The position numbers and the translations under genes were made by a program. From Narthecium ossifragum (taxonomy: Eukaryota; Streptophyta; Magnoliopsida; Dioscoreales; Nartheciaceae), in NCBI GenBank assembly GCA_963920575.1, contig OY986969.1:8801096-8865095 (forward strand): a DNA stretch of 64,000 nt. Reading direction: 5' to 3'. Positions 45,258 through 57,108 of the stretch are shown piece after piece. Position 1 is the first letter of the stretch. Every line of letters begins with the position of its first letter. The notes under the pieces were generated by a model. It made no database searches. It saw nothing but the letters and a program-made list of their open reading frames with translations, and was not told the DNA's origin.

Positions 45258-46540
45258 CTTCATACTTAGTCGCTATACATACAAGCGACAAAGTTGTGCA
45301 CATGAATATAAAGCGGGATGATACGGATGGTCTTCCCTTTGCCCTCATGCCACTAGACTCAAAACTAATCACTTTCCTAAAATAGCAGCATTAGCCCTTT
45401 ATTTCGTAATATAGTCAAAGGTCAAAGAGCGTGATGATATTGGTCATGTAAAATTGACCCGAAGGACTCACACAATGTAGAAGTATGGACCCATTCTCTT
45501 CACTTCCTCTATCGGTCCAAAGCGCATGCAATATGCAATACATGCTATGGGGATAGCTTATTCAAATAAGAGCGCATGCCCTATCCACCGTACAGATTTA
45601 GTCTAGTTGCTCTCCAAGCGCCTAACCCCAGTTCTTATTTGTTCGCCTTCCAATGTGTCAAATCAAGATCTCACATATGACTTACCATAACATGCATAAT
45701 AAACGCTGGGCAATGATTGTTATATTGACATTCAACCATCATGTCTCATCCTATCTACCAATAGGGTGACACTCTTTTCTCATCCTACTCGCTATCTCAA
45801 GCGCCAAGGGCGATTGCTCGTGTGAGTGAGGCATCTTGCCTATATGACATGCTCATTATGTGTGTGCTATCTCAACAAGACTCAACAATCATGCAAGTAC
45901 CTATAACCGCACAATTAGAGTCAACTCAAGTGACTTATATCTGAATTAAGGAGTGATCAACTATTCTCGAGCGCATGATAAGCCTATAGAGTCCTAAAGC
46001 CTTGACATAAGTACAAGCCTCTCAATAATAGGCTTTGTCGAGGATTCATAATCATATTACTCGCAGGGATGTGCTTTAGGATCACACCCTTGATACAATC
46101 ATGTCTCTAGTGGAGTGATATCTCATATCAACAAGTTTGGTTTTTTTCAAAAACACATATAGGAATCCCTTGCATAGGCAACCATGCCATGGATCATCAT
46201 TACACCCCAGGTATATGTGATGACTCCTAATGCTGAAGAATCACACTAACCAAACAATCACGTCCCAAACATGATCCTAGCAAATTCCATCTTAATTTTA
46301 GTTGCATGATCTATTCTCTTCTAACTAAAAATGAGAAGGCCTCTCTAGAATTGGGCTCTCAATCAACATGTGGAGCAATTATGACTGTCTCCCTCTCAAT
46401 CAAATTAAGAAAGATGACGAGAAATAATTCAATATTTGCTTCTACGCCACTTTGTATCCTGAGCATCATCTGCCAATGAGCCTAAGCCATCAGTAGTACA
46501 AGCTGCTCTGACTATTTAGGAGATCGAGGAGTTCATCCTC
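45258..46540 (-). pseudogene. Decayed copia remnant (3' part), poorly resolved
   Basis: No open frame. Taken as the continuation of the minus-strand copia at 48804-50100, because the solo LTR at 46541-48803 interrupts one sequence and its flanks join without loss. Individual RT or RNase H motifs could not be read with confidence. Confidence 0.3.
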
Positions 46541-48803
46541 TATCATGCCCCGACCCGTGAAAGCCCAACCGGGCCGGGCGACGCGAACCGAAACCTAACG
46601 AAACGCGAAAAATTTGGCAAGGGTTCCCTCTAACCTACTGGTCTCTCTAGCAATTCATCAAAAACACCCTCAAATTAAAAACTATAAATTTACAGAAACT
46701 TCAAACCACAGATTACAAAACCCAAGTTTAATATACATATCCTCGGAGAGGGGAAGATTCGAATACAACATATAAACACTCCCGTATGAGACTAACTAAC
46801 AAAGGGTTTAAAGCAATAAAAAATCACCGCTCCTCAGATTCCGTCTAACACCGCCGCACCGCCGACCAACTGCCTGATAGGGGCCACTTAAGAGGAGCTA
46901 ACGCCTGTACCTGCAAAACACAACCCGGATAGGAGTGAGCAACTAAGCTCAGCAGGGAAATTACACTACGACGCACATAAGGAAGAGGAAAACGCAACAG
47001 TGTCGCCCTCTAGTAAAGTCTGGGTGTACACAAGGGTCCCATAATCCCACCGCGTGTCCCTAAGATCCACGATCATGATCTTCCAGAAGAACTGGTCACA
47101 TGATGGGTCACGCTCAGTAAGCGGGAACCGACACGCTGACTCACAAGCAGGAAACAGGCACTGCTGGCGGGAAATGGCACCGCTGAGTAGGCACTCCCTC
47201 TACTCAAGAGTCATCATAGCTGGACACCGGCTACACCTCAGAACTCGACTAGAGGTCGACACGACCTCTACAATCATCAATCCACAGGTGTACGAGTCAT
47301 CTAGGCCTATCATCGAATTCGATTATACACCATAATTCAAACCAGATCCAAACTACTCGACCCCGGTCCTAGGGCTAAATCCGAGCTTCCAAGCTAGCCT
47401 CGGGAAGGCGACCCACAGATCGCCCACACCCTAACCATATGCAACTAATGCATAACAAGGATGCATGCGATGAACATACGCATAAACAACAGTTAAACAT
47501 GCAACAATATGCGACGATAGCATAACAAGGTCTGGGCTTGGCACTCTGCCGGCCCCTCTGGAACTGCTGCAGTGGTACACCACCAACTGCCAGCCAGTTC
47601 ACCAGCAACCTGAATCGGGAAGCAGCCCCGCAAACAACAGAAGACAAACCACACATATAAAGGCCCTCGGCGCACGCCGGCATGCAAGGCTAGGGAAAGC
47701 AGTAGGGCCACTCGCCCACTTATTCTAAATATCCCAGGAGTCATCACTCTCGTGGTTCACCACTACCCCTAATATGGGGCTAACATGCTTAATGATATGT
47801 ACAATATATAAAGCTGTAAGAAAAACTGTACATACAAAGCCCAGCGGGCAAAGCCAATGAAAACTCCTCTCTGCCACCAAAGGATCGATCTTCCAAGTAA
47901 CAGAGAGCCTCCCCTTCCTGTCGAGCCAAAGGAGATTGATCCTTCCTCAAAGGAAGATCGATCATCCTCGCGACAGAGGGCACCTTCCTTGTCACGCCAA
48001 GGAAGATCGATCATTCTCGTGACAAAGGGCATCCATGCTACCCTGGAAAAAAATCGATCATCTTCACCAGATGATCGATCATGCTCGGGCTCAGCATGAC
48101 CAACAATGAAGGATCGATCCTTCTCCAAGAAGGATCGATCTTGTTGGGTTCTCCGGCGAACCCCCGGCGATAAATACCGTCGAAAAACTTTGCCAAATCC
48201 CACAAAACCTTGGGATCTGGTTGTACGTAGGACCACGAGTCCAAAACCGATAAGAATGCTACAAACTAACAAACAAGCAGCAAGATCTAAGCAAAACAAA
48301 TCACAATCAACTCAAACTCTCAAAAATCGGAAAACAAAGTAGGTAGGAATCCCTACCTAGGCAAGAGCTGCTTCAATCCCAGCTGCTAAACCTCGGATCG
48401 TCCTCAATCTCTCCAAAATCCAGCCGGATCTGAGCTCAAGAACGACGGATTTCAAAAGGATTCAAGGAAGAAGGTTACATCCGTTTTATAGACAAACGAA
48501 CCGACCTATGAATGATCGATCCTTCATGACGATCGCGCCTTGACTTTATGCCATCCAAAGATCAATCTTCTAGCAAAGAAAGATCAATCCCTTAGGTGCA
48601 AAATGCTAGACTTGGGCATAAACACAAGCCCAAGCTCGGATCTTTTGATCCCGGGTTCACTTAACCGTTCTAACCAAACACTAACACAAACATGATCAGT
48701 GTGTGCGCACAAGCGGATGTGAAACAAACCGGCAAAGCGCAATTTACTAAATTGCCCTTGCAGTCCACAACGAGCCAGAGGGGTAGACGGACAAGTCCTC
48801 ACA
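46541..48803 (-). mobile_element. Family A solo LTR (reverse), with target duplication
   Basis: 2263 bp. On the minus strand it starts TGTGAGGACTTGTCCG at 48803 and ends GGGTCGGGGCATGATA at 46541, where other copies have GCGTGACA. The two changes (C to T, G to A) are what methylated-cytosine decay gives. Flanks tcctc at 46536-46540 and 48804-48808. Palindromes lie at 47881-48140 and 48513-48590. Confidence 0.9.
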
Positions 48804-51000
48804 TCCTCATTCTCAACTAGACTAATTGGTTCTCTGGTAAAGTCACCACCACTGTCCCTATGAAGTCAAGGTGTTTCCTCCTCATTCTCAACTAGGCTAG
48901 TTGGTGCACCTCCCACTAGATCCTCTACCTCACAGAGTCTTTGATCTCGAGACACATCTATTCTACTAGGAACCTTGTGGCCACAAATTAGCCAAAACAA
49001 GCCTTTGTCAATCCTCAAAATAAGTGGAGTGAATTCTGGCACCGGAAACACTTGGCTGAGGATATAGGCAGCAATCAACAACACATCCTAAAAAATAGAA
49101 ACATGTGCATGCGCTATCATCCACCTAACAATGTCTAACATGATACAATATCATATCTCCGCTACACCATTTTATTTTAGAGTAAGAAGCAACCAACTAT
49201 TTGACTATTTTTTCGATATTGATCGTCAAGAGTCGAAATGCTCTTGCCTAACTGATTCTCTACCACAAAGACAGGAGCTCTGAAGCAAACCAAATGCTTC
49301 GGACTCATGGGAGATTAGGTAGATACGATAAAAATGCATTAGTCATCTATAAATATGAAAGAAATCAGATGCATCATGTTATGTCTTCATATATAATAGT
49401 CACATATGTTAGAATAGTCATACTGACAATTTTATTATATGTCCTATTGACTTCACAAAATGATTTTCCAGTTGTCTTTTCAAAAAAACAACTTCACAAA
49501 TGAGTATGATGACTTTTGCGAGTGGGTTAAAACCCTCACTCCAACAGACACAGTCGATCGCTCGCACCCAACATGACTTGATCTAGCACAACAACTGTAG
49601 AATCACTTTGAGCATCACCCAGAACGCATCATAGGTTGATTCTTTTGGCAAAAACAAAGCTAGAGTAGTCAATATGTGAAATCATCTGTGTTTGAGCCAA
49701 AAATTAGGGTTCCATGTAGCCTAAAAAAATAAGCTAACAACTTATAATGGGTCTTATGGAATCAACAAGTACAAAACACGCCATAAAGGTCAACCTGCGC
49801 TTAAGCTGTCAATCTAGTATATGCAACCTAAAGGCAGCACATCATTAGTAGACTAACCCTTATGCATACTTTCTACCTACTAATTTAATTCCAATCGTAC
49901 TCCAAACAATCTACACTTGTCTCGCAATCTGAATTATTGCTCCTGAATCTACCACCCATGACTGGAGAGGTGAGCAACTGATGCTTGGCTGAACAAGCAT
50001 TCAATGCAAGAGACTTTTAGAGAGTACTACCTTTCACTCGGTGCATTCACAAGCAAAGTGACCCATCCTATTATGGTTTTAGCCAATTGTCTTAACTTTA
50101 TCTTTTGCCAAATCTTATGTCTCAAAACTAAACTAGGTCATATAATAGTTCAATTATACCCTCTAATAACTTCTCACAATATTTGTGCTGAAACCTTGAA
50201 GTTCCGCGTAAGGTAGGAACAATAACAAAAAGCTATTCGAAGCTCTAGCAGCCTCTAAGCATACGCTTAGCTTAATCTGCGCCCATAAATCATGGAAGAA
50301 TACAAGATACAAATTGAACTTGTTTTTCACGCCGCAAGATCCGACCTGCAATAATTAGCTTACGAACTATTAATAAATTAACTCTCAAATGCTCTATCAT
50401 CGAGAGATGCGGTTTCACCCATTCAGGCGCAAAATCAATGCGCACAACACAATAGATAAAATGGCTACTGGTCATGTGGGACAATCCTATATCTAGTAAG
50501 AAGTTGGGTAAACTCGAAGCCATTAATAAGGTCGTCAAGTATGCCGCTATTTATAAAACGCAAACTATATAGCTTACCTATAAAGTGCAATATATGAACC
50601 TTATTATTACATAAGTAGACAAACCTCTAGGTCATGCACATGGCAATATTACCCCAATTCGGCTTTGGCTTGAGAGCACCAAGGGTCTCCAAGACCTCTT
50701 GTTCATTTAGAGAAAATAGACCTCCTAGCGTCACATGTATGTCGCTCAATTTCTATTCAACTCTTTAAATCAAGCCATAATGCTCGATGTTGCTGCTTCA
50801 AAATTTAGAGACAATGCACCTAAGTCACTAGCACCACACATTTTAATTTTCTCATAAAAAACCTAAATTCAAACAATGACAGCTCTCACAAGTGCAGGGT
50901 CGAAAGTTTGCTACGCTCCCAAATCATCGTCCGAACAAATAATTACTATCAAAGCTTAATTCAATTAATGCGTAAAATTGTGGTTATATCTGGTAGTGTG
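48804..51000 (-). pseudogene. Decayed Ty1/copia gag-protease-integrase remnant
   Basis: On the minus strand a zinc-knuckle remnant (GHFACECTE) is near 50050, the protease site WVVDSGAI near 49955-49935, integrase text VENQLGKSISTL near 49250, and LLIAAYILSQVFPVPEFTPL near 49080-49020, which matches the conserved 'LLTAAYILNRVPSK..P.TP' stretch downstream of the copia integrase core. The order gag, PR, IN agrees with minus orientation. Stops and frameshifts occur throughout. Much older than the copia at 18230. Confidence 0.6.
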
Positions 51001-51430
51001 TTTATTGCAATCAGGTAATGAAACATACTTGATTATGCTAAAGTTTTAATCAGCATGCCTAAAGATGCTTGATCAAGTGGGAGATTTTATTGGTGGCAAC
51101 AGAATAATTGGTTTTCTAATCCTGTTGTGGCTCTTTTCCAATCTAACTTAGTATCATGTATAAGAAAGTCCATGCTTACTAATGCAAATCCATACAAAAA
51201 AGATTAGAAATATGTGTGAAGTTCTTTCTAACTATCAGCATGTTGGCATAAGTATAAAATAGCCAAAGAGCTACAAGCATACTCATAAGCTCGCTGGAAT
51301 TAGAATTTGCACAATTCATACCATCAGCAAGAGCTGAATTGTAATTTGCAATCATACATGAACTATTTTACGAAACTCAACAATTCAGCTCATGTATATT
51401 ACAACATTAAATTCTAGGATTAATTGGTGA
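51001..51430 (+). other. Possible 3' end of another copia (polypurine tract and LTR start)
   Basis: 'atgcttgatcaagtgggagatt' (split: the key part is AAGTGGGAGATT near 51076-51087) is the text found just before 3' LTRs of many plant copia elements, in plus orientation. This conflicts with the minus-strand copia to the left, so it would be a separate piece. Weak. Confidence 0.25.
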
Positions 51431-51607
51431 TTAGTCCTGTTTGGAGACTTTTCTTGCTATGTAGTATGGATAAAAGATTTTAAGCCGTTTAGTCCCCTAA
51501 TTCATAATTTTATGACAAAAATTCCCTTATCCTCTCACTTTAAACAATGGCCTACTTACTGCCTCTGTTTTCTCTTTCTCGTTAGATCTCTCTCTCCATC
51601 ACCGCCC

Positions 51608-51790
51608 ATGGCACCGCTTTGCTACCCCTCCTCCGCCGTCACCCTTCTCCTCTTATTCGTCCTATTCGCTGTGCCTCTCCTATCCACCTTCTCCACGGCT
51701 GCTTTCCCCGTCTTGGAGGGCTGCGACTCCGATGACCACCCAGAGGAGGATGAACTAGTCGACCCCAGCCCATCCCTGCTTAGAAGGAGG
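51608..51790 (+). pseudogene. Signal-peptide-like coding piece, unrecognised
   Basis: The frame reads MAPLCYPSSAVTLLLLFVLF, then AVPLLSTFSTAAFPVLEGCD and DDHPEEDELVDPSPSLL. A hydrophobic leader is followed by an acidic segment, after which it runs into purine-rich repeats. It looks like the first exon of a secretory or ER protein that has been captured or truncated. Protein not recognised. Confidence 0.35.
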
Positions 51791-52439
51791 AGATCGGGGA
51801 CGACGAGGCCGATCGATGACCGAGAGGAGATCAGGGACGACAAGGAAGGAGCAGATCGGGGGCGTCGGGGGAAAGAGGAGATCGGGGGCGCCTAGGAAGG
51901 AGGAGATCGGGGACGGGGAGATTTGGGTTGGGAGGTTGAAGATCCTGTTGGCGAAGGAGATCGTGTCGGAGATCGGGGACATACGAGGAAGGAGGAGATC
52001 GGGGACGAACGAGGAAGGAGGAGCTCAGGGGCGTCGGGGAAGGAGGAGATCGGGGGCGCCGGGGAAGGAGGAGATCGGGGACGGGGAGATCGGGGTGGGG
52101 AGGTCGGAGATCCCGTCGGCAAAGGGGATCTCATCACCGTCGCGATCCCGTCGAAGATTGGGGACTAACGAGGAAGGAGGAGATCGAGGACGTCGGGGAA
52201 GGAGGAGATTGGGGATGGGGAGATCGGAGTGGGGTGGTCAGAGATCCCGTTAGTGAAGGGGATCCCGTCACCATCATGATCCCGTCGGAGGTCACCATCC
52301 ACAATCTCGGGATCGGACGAGGCCGCCACGGGAAGAGGTGAGAGGAGAGAGAAAAAGCATGGGAAACTAGAAAAAGGTAGAAAAACAGGGGGAAATATTG
52401 GAAAATAGGAAAATATGTTGAGAAAATAGGTGAAAATAC

Positions 52440-53540
52440 CAAATTTGTGGTGGAAAGTAACTACCAAAATCATGGAAAATAACTACCAAAATGGTGAAAA
52501 ATAACTAATAAAATTGTGGAAAGTAACCACCACCAGCATTGTGGAAAGTAACTACCACTTAAGTCAACCCTAATTTTTTTTAAAAGTAACTACTGTAGAG
52601 AAGGGGGCCCAAATATTTTTCTTCATTTATCCCATATTTTTCTTATTTTAATTGATTTTTCACACATTATTGGTGAAAAGTAACTACCGTGAAAAATAAC
52701 TATGACGGAAAATAACTATGGTGGAAACAAAAGTTATTTTTCATTTTCAAAAATGCAGAGTGAAATCTGTGGTGCAAAGTAATTACCAAAATTATGTAAA
52801 GTAACTACCAAAATGGTGAAAAATAACTAATAAAATTGTGGAAAGTAACTACCACCAGCATTGTGGAAAGTAACTACAACCAACATTATGGAAATTAACT
52901 ACCACTAACATTATAGAAAGTAACTACCATTTAAGTCAACCCTAATGTTTTGAAAAGTAACTACTGTGGAGAAGGGGCCCCCAATATTGTTCTTCATTTA
53001 TCCCATATTTTCCTTATTTTAGTTGATTGTTTTCACATTATCGGGGAAAAGTAACTATCGTGGAAAGTAACTATTGTAAAAAGTAACTACCGCAGAAAGT
53101 AAGTATGGTAACTAAAGTTATTTTTAATTTTTAAAAATGCAAAGTGAAATTTCCCCACTATTTTTCTTGATTTTGCCCATAGTTTCTTTATTTTACGTAA
53201 TTTTTGGACTTATTATTTGTGAAAAGTAACTACCGTGAAAAATAACTAATACAATTATGGAAAGTAACTACCACCATTATTTTGGAAAGCAACTACCACT
53301 TAAATCAGCCCTACTTTTTTCAAAAGTAACTACTGTGGAGAAGGACCCCCACTATTTTTTCAGCTATTATTTGTGAAAAGTAATTACCGTATTTTCCCAA
53401 TATTGAAAAGTAACTACAAATATTGAAAAATAACTACTATCTTAGAAGTTACTTTCCACCAAATTACTCTTCAATAAAAATTAAATTTTTATTGAAGAGT
53501 GACTATAAAATATTGAAAAGTAACTACAAAAATTGAAAAG
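52440..53540. repeat. Tandem array dominated by 'gaaagtaactacc'
   Basis: At least three long units (starting near 52490, 52808 and 53235) share: 'gtgaaaaataactaataaaa', 'gtggaaagtaactaccacca', 'aagtcaaccctaa', 'aaaagtaactactgtggaga', 'aggggcccc' and 'cttcatttatcccatatttt'. The short motif GTAACTAC occurs more than 20 times. Unit spacing is about 315-430 bp. No coding frame. Confidence 0.85.
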
Positions 53541-54204
53541 TCTAAATTTTTTCTATTTTCAATCATTTTTCCTATTATTTTCCACAATTTCCTACCCATT
53601 TTCCATGATCCACTGTCGGATCGTCATCCTCCTCCCCGTCGTGACCTCGACGGTCTCCTCCGACCTCCTCCTCCCGAGGGCGAGCTCACGATCCCCGTTG
53701 TCGATCTTGATATGGAGGTGGCAATGGAGGATCGCGGCGGACGGGATCGGGGTGGCGATGGATGATCTCCTCATCCCTCCGACTGGGAGGTGGTGATGGA
53801 GGTGGCGATGGAGGATCGCGACGGACGGGATCGGGGTGGCGATGGATGACGAGGCCGATCGACGACTGGGAGGAGATTGGGGGTACCGAGGAAGGAAGAG
53901 ATCGGGGACGACGAGGCTGTCGTGGGATGGAGACCTCCTCCTCCCGATGGTGAGCTCAGGATCGACGACGGGCTTGGCAATGGCGACGGGCGATACTAGG
54001 GATAGGCGACGAGATTGGCGGTGACCTAGCGTAAGATCCGACGGGATCCCGTCCTATCCTATCCTATTCTACCGCTCGCTGCTGACTAGAGTCGAGAAAT
54101 CCCACTGTATAACATCTCCATGGCTTATGACGCCACCGCCCTCACGCCGGATCTCCCACAACTAGGATTGTTCCCACCTCTCATGTCTTCAGTAGCAGAC
54201 GAGG

Positions 54205-54355
54205 AGGTCGCGGAGCAGCCTTCATCCGCCTGGTCGAGCAGCTTCCACGGGAGATCATCCTCAAACTCCACGACTCCCAGGAGCAAGCAGAGCTCTCCCA
54301 GGGCATCGCCACCTCCGCCCTCCTCCTTGTCCACCTCTTTCCGGAGCAGCAACAG
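54205..54355 (+). pseudogene. Captured exon-like piece, unrecognised
   Basis: One plus frame reads AAFIRLVEQLPREIILKLHD, then SQEQAELSQGIATSALLLVH, then LFPEQQQ and a stop. It has the amphipathic periodicity and codon pattern of real coding sequence, unlike its surroundings. Family not recognised. Confidence 0.35.
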
Positions 54356-54836
54356 TAGGTTTTCCCCCTTCTCTTCACGGCCCGACAACTCCGGATGGAG
54401 GGGATCATTGGCTTTGACGCTTTGGAGGGGCAGATCTGCGGGGATGGTGCCGGGGAAGGTGGTGGCAATGGGGGCGCCGAGGATCGACGACAGACGACGA
54501 CGACGAGCTCGGGATCGGTTACGGACGAAATCGACGACGACGAGCTCGGGATCGACGACGGACGGGGGAGAGGGAATAAGGAGGTATGGATATATATAAA
54601 TACATAACCTGGGTATTTTGGTCCAGTAAAAGTTTGGAGACCTAACGACAAATTGGTATTTTATAAGAGAGTTATCGACAAATCTCCCTAAATTCTATTC
54701 TAAAATTCTGTAAGCATCTACATGCAATTACAAAAAAACCACAACCCAATTTATGCAATACTAAGCTATATTCTGCATATAGAAGCATGTTTTTTTTTTT
54801 TGATGAGATGAGCTCGAAGGCTAACAAAACAAGGAG

Positions 54837-55625
54837 TTACAACAAGCTATCAAGCAGTCCCAGCCCATCCTCGTGCCACCAGACAAATGATGACCCTGAG
54901 CGACGGCAAAACTGTGCAACACAATCAGCATATATATTAGACGATCTAAGTAGATAGAAAAACAAAACAGAATCTAAGGGTAGCACCTCTTGGCAAATCC
55001 CTTGAGCTATTCCCACAAGCTCCACCGGTCGTAGCCTCAAGCCATTCACAATCTGTACAACATCCAAGAAGTCCGACTCAACGATCAGACGTCTAACACC
55101 TCGAAACTGCACCTCTTTAAGGCCATATGCGATCGCTAACATCTCGCTCTGTAGAATGGACCCTGTAGAGACCGACAAACCCACAACCCATGCAAGGAGC
55201 CTATTAGAGGCCAGACCAACAGCACCAACCACCACGTAGCCAGACCCGGGATCAACGGAGGCATCAGTTCTAATCACCTGAACCCCACTCCTCTGTCCAT
55301 CAAAGGTCTCGCCCTGCTTCTTGAGACCAACAATCTCCTTGACAGCTCTCATTATTCTGTAAGCCACCGCCAAAGTCAATGAACCACCACCAGTGAAAAC
55401 ACGATCGATGCGATCCTTCCAGATAAGCCACGCTCCAACTGCCATATATGCCCGCTGCACCTTCTCCCTCTCACGTCCAAAAGAGCCAACAAGAAACTCC
55501 AACAACCTATCAACTTGACAAGATGGAAGAAGGATCCGTACCTTCTCTGCTATGATCTCGAATACCTGACGAAAGAATCTACAACCAAATACTGCGTGCT
55601 CAACAATTTCTGGCTCCAGGCGCAT
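54837..55625 (-). pseudogene. LINE C-terminal RNase H-like domain
   Basis: 262 open codons, the longest intact frame of this LINE. The RNase H domain has IRTDASVDPGSGYVVVGAVG (first Asp), then ILQSEMLAIAYGLKEVQFRG (Glu), RLIVESDFLDVV (second Asp) and NIYADCVAQFCRR (last Asp), so all acidic residues are kept. It degrades RNA in RNA/DNA hybrids and is typical of plant L1-clade ORF2. It lacks its own start; the listed N-terminus is simply the open frame. Confidence 0.9.
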
Positions 55626-56057
55626 CTAGGACAGTCACGATCTGTCGATAGGCAGAGGCGCCACAAAAGGTCACGGACTGCAACCTTCCCCCTCAGAACA
55701 CACCAGATAAAATGCTTGACTCTAGGGCCGGCATGAAGCCTCCAAACGTTAGACCAGGAAACGTCAGACACCATGTGAGCTTACACTGAATCAACATCAA
55801 ATACGCCAACGAAGTAGATATCTTAGCGGACCTGTTAAACACCCATCTTAGCAGCATCTCCCCTATTGCCAATGTCCATAGCCATGATAAAACCAGCCAA
55901 GAGAGGATGACAGAGTTGCAGCAACCTTTCTCTATTCCATAGCCTCCCTTGCATCCGATGACCGGCAACCAAGCCATCCAAAGCATCACCAGCCTTAACA
56001 AAGGTAGGCCACTTCTCTAGTGGAACCTCGGAGAACCAAGCATCACGAAGCACAAAC
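55560..56057 (-). pseudogene. LINE zf-RVT region, left of the LTR insertion
   Basis: Frames 56053-55835 (LRDAWFSEVPLEKWPTF, LWNRERLLQLC) and 55774-55550 (SWSNVWRLHAGPRVKHFIWC, LRGKVAVRDLLWR, CPRCAW) match the zinc-binding region between RT and RNase H in plant LINEs: VW.L..P.K.K.F.W....L.T...L..R......C..C. Frameshifts lie near 55835 and 55700. Its N-terminal continuation is at 59601-59823. Confidence 0.85.
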
Positions 56058-56928
56058 TGTGAGGTCCCGTTCCTCTAACCTATCTCGACCACGTGGGTCG
56101 AGGGCCGTTTCCTGTTGATTTGGTTTCGCGTCGGGTGCGATCAGGTTGATCGTATTGCTCTTGTGACCCTAGTGGTAATTTGGTAAATTGCGTTCGATGG
56201 TCGATTTCACACCCCGCGTAACGCATACACGGCCTTGGATTGATGTATGTGATTGATTAGGATCTTAAGAGTGTCTTCGATCGAAAGATCGGAGCTCGAT
56301 CGGAAAAGATCGAATCGGACGGTTGAGATCAGATCCTGATCTCTATAAATACCCTGACTTCTCTCTCTTTCGTTTCTTTTTCTTTCCTCTCCTGTCGTTG
56401 TCTCTCTCTCTCTCTTATCGGCTGAGCTAGGGCTTGGAGTCGCGATCTTCAAGGAGCGGATCTTGGCGATCGAGCTTGGGGAATATGTGGAGGAGTTGGC
56501 CTACTCGATCAAGTAGGTGTTTCTATCCCGATCGTATGATTGGATTCTCCTACGATAGGTTTATTGCGTTTTTGAAGTAGGTATACATGGTAGAATATTG
56601 TGCAACTTAATACATTGGTGTTATAGCTTGCTTAGAGTGCCTCTACCATTTGATTTCGTATTTTTATCAGACGATTCTCGTATTATCGCCGGTTTGTCGG
56701 GTTTTGGCCGTTTAGACCTAGATTTGAGTTTTAGCAGTCAAAATCTTGGTTTTTTCGTACCAATAGCTTCCCCATCATTTATTATGCGTGTATGTAAAAT
56801 TTCATTGATTTTCGATAAGCTTTGATAGATCAAATCCAAGAAATCGGATTTTCTGGTATTGTTCTTAAGAACTGTGCACCATGCATGACGGTCAACCGTC
56901 AGGTGGTGGCACACTTAATTTTGGTCTC

Positions 56929-57075
56929 ACGGTCGACCGTCGGATCGACCGTCGCATCAACCGTGAGGCTCTGTCTGACTTTGGGTCTCCCAGGGTCGAT
57001 GCTCCGATCGATACTGGGTTCTTACCATTTTTCCCACTTTACCTCACGGTCGATCGTCGGATCGACCGTGAGGCT
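56929..57075 (+). repeat. GGTCGACC/GATCGACC palindrome-like cluster
   Basis: 'cggtcgaccgtcggatcgaccgtcgcatcaaccgtgag' occurs around 56930-56967 (broken here by small differences from copy to copy) and again at 57048-57074 and 58864-58900. It is the same design as the GATCGATC clusters but with a different core and CGG/CCG arms, placed downstream of the TATA box. Confidence 0.75.
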
Positions 57076-57108
57076 CTGTCTCCTTCTTGGCTTCCCAGGG
57101 TTGATGTC

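Larger units (their letters stand above)
51431..54700. mobile_element. Low-complexity composite region, possibly a diverged transposon with captured pieces
   Basis: The left flank 'tttagtcccctaattcataa' and right flank (reverse complement) 'gttaggtctccaaactttta' share a style with MULE-type ends ('...aaaattccc' and '...aaaataccc') but align poorly. Inside are two purine-rich 'gaggagatcgggga' blocks (51780-52340 and 53600-54050) that resemble each other. Between them lies the 'gtaactacc' tandem array. Two short coding-like pieces lie near the outer edges (51608-51790 and 54205-54355). Its unity is inference. Confidence 0.3.

Noticed and set aside
51816..52253. 145-residue Gly/Arg/Asp-rich frame as a protein
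   Set aside because: Translation of the 'gaggagatcgggga' repeat; the opposite strand is equally open.
55172..55540. Plus-strand frames opposite the LINE as host genes
   Set aside because: No independent domain; the minus strand carries RNase H text with its catalytic residues.
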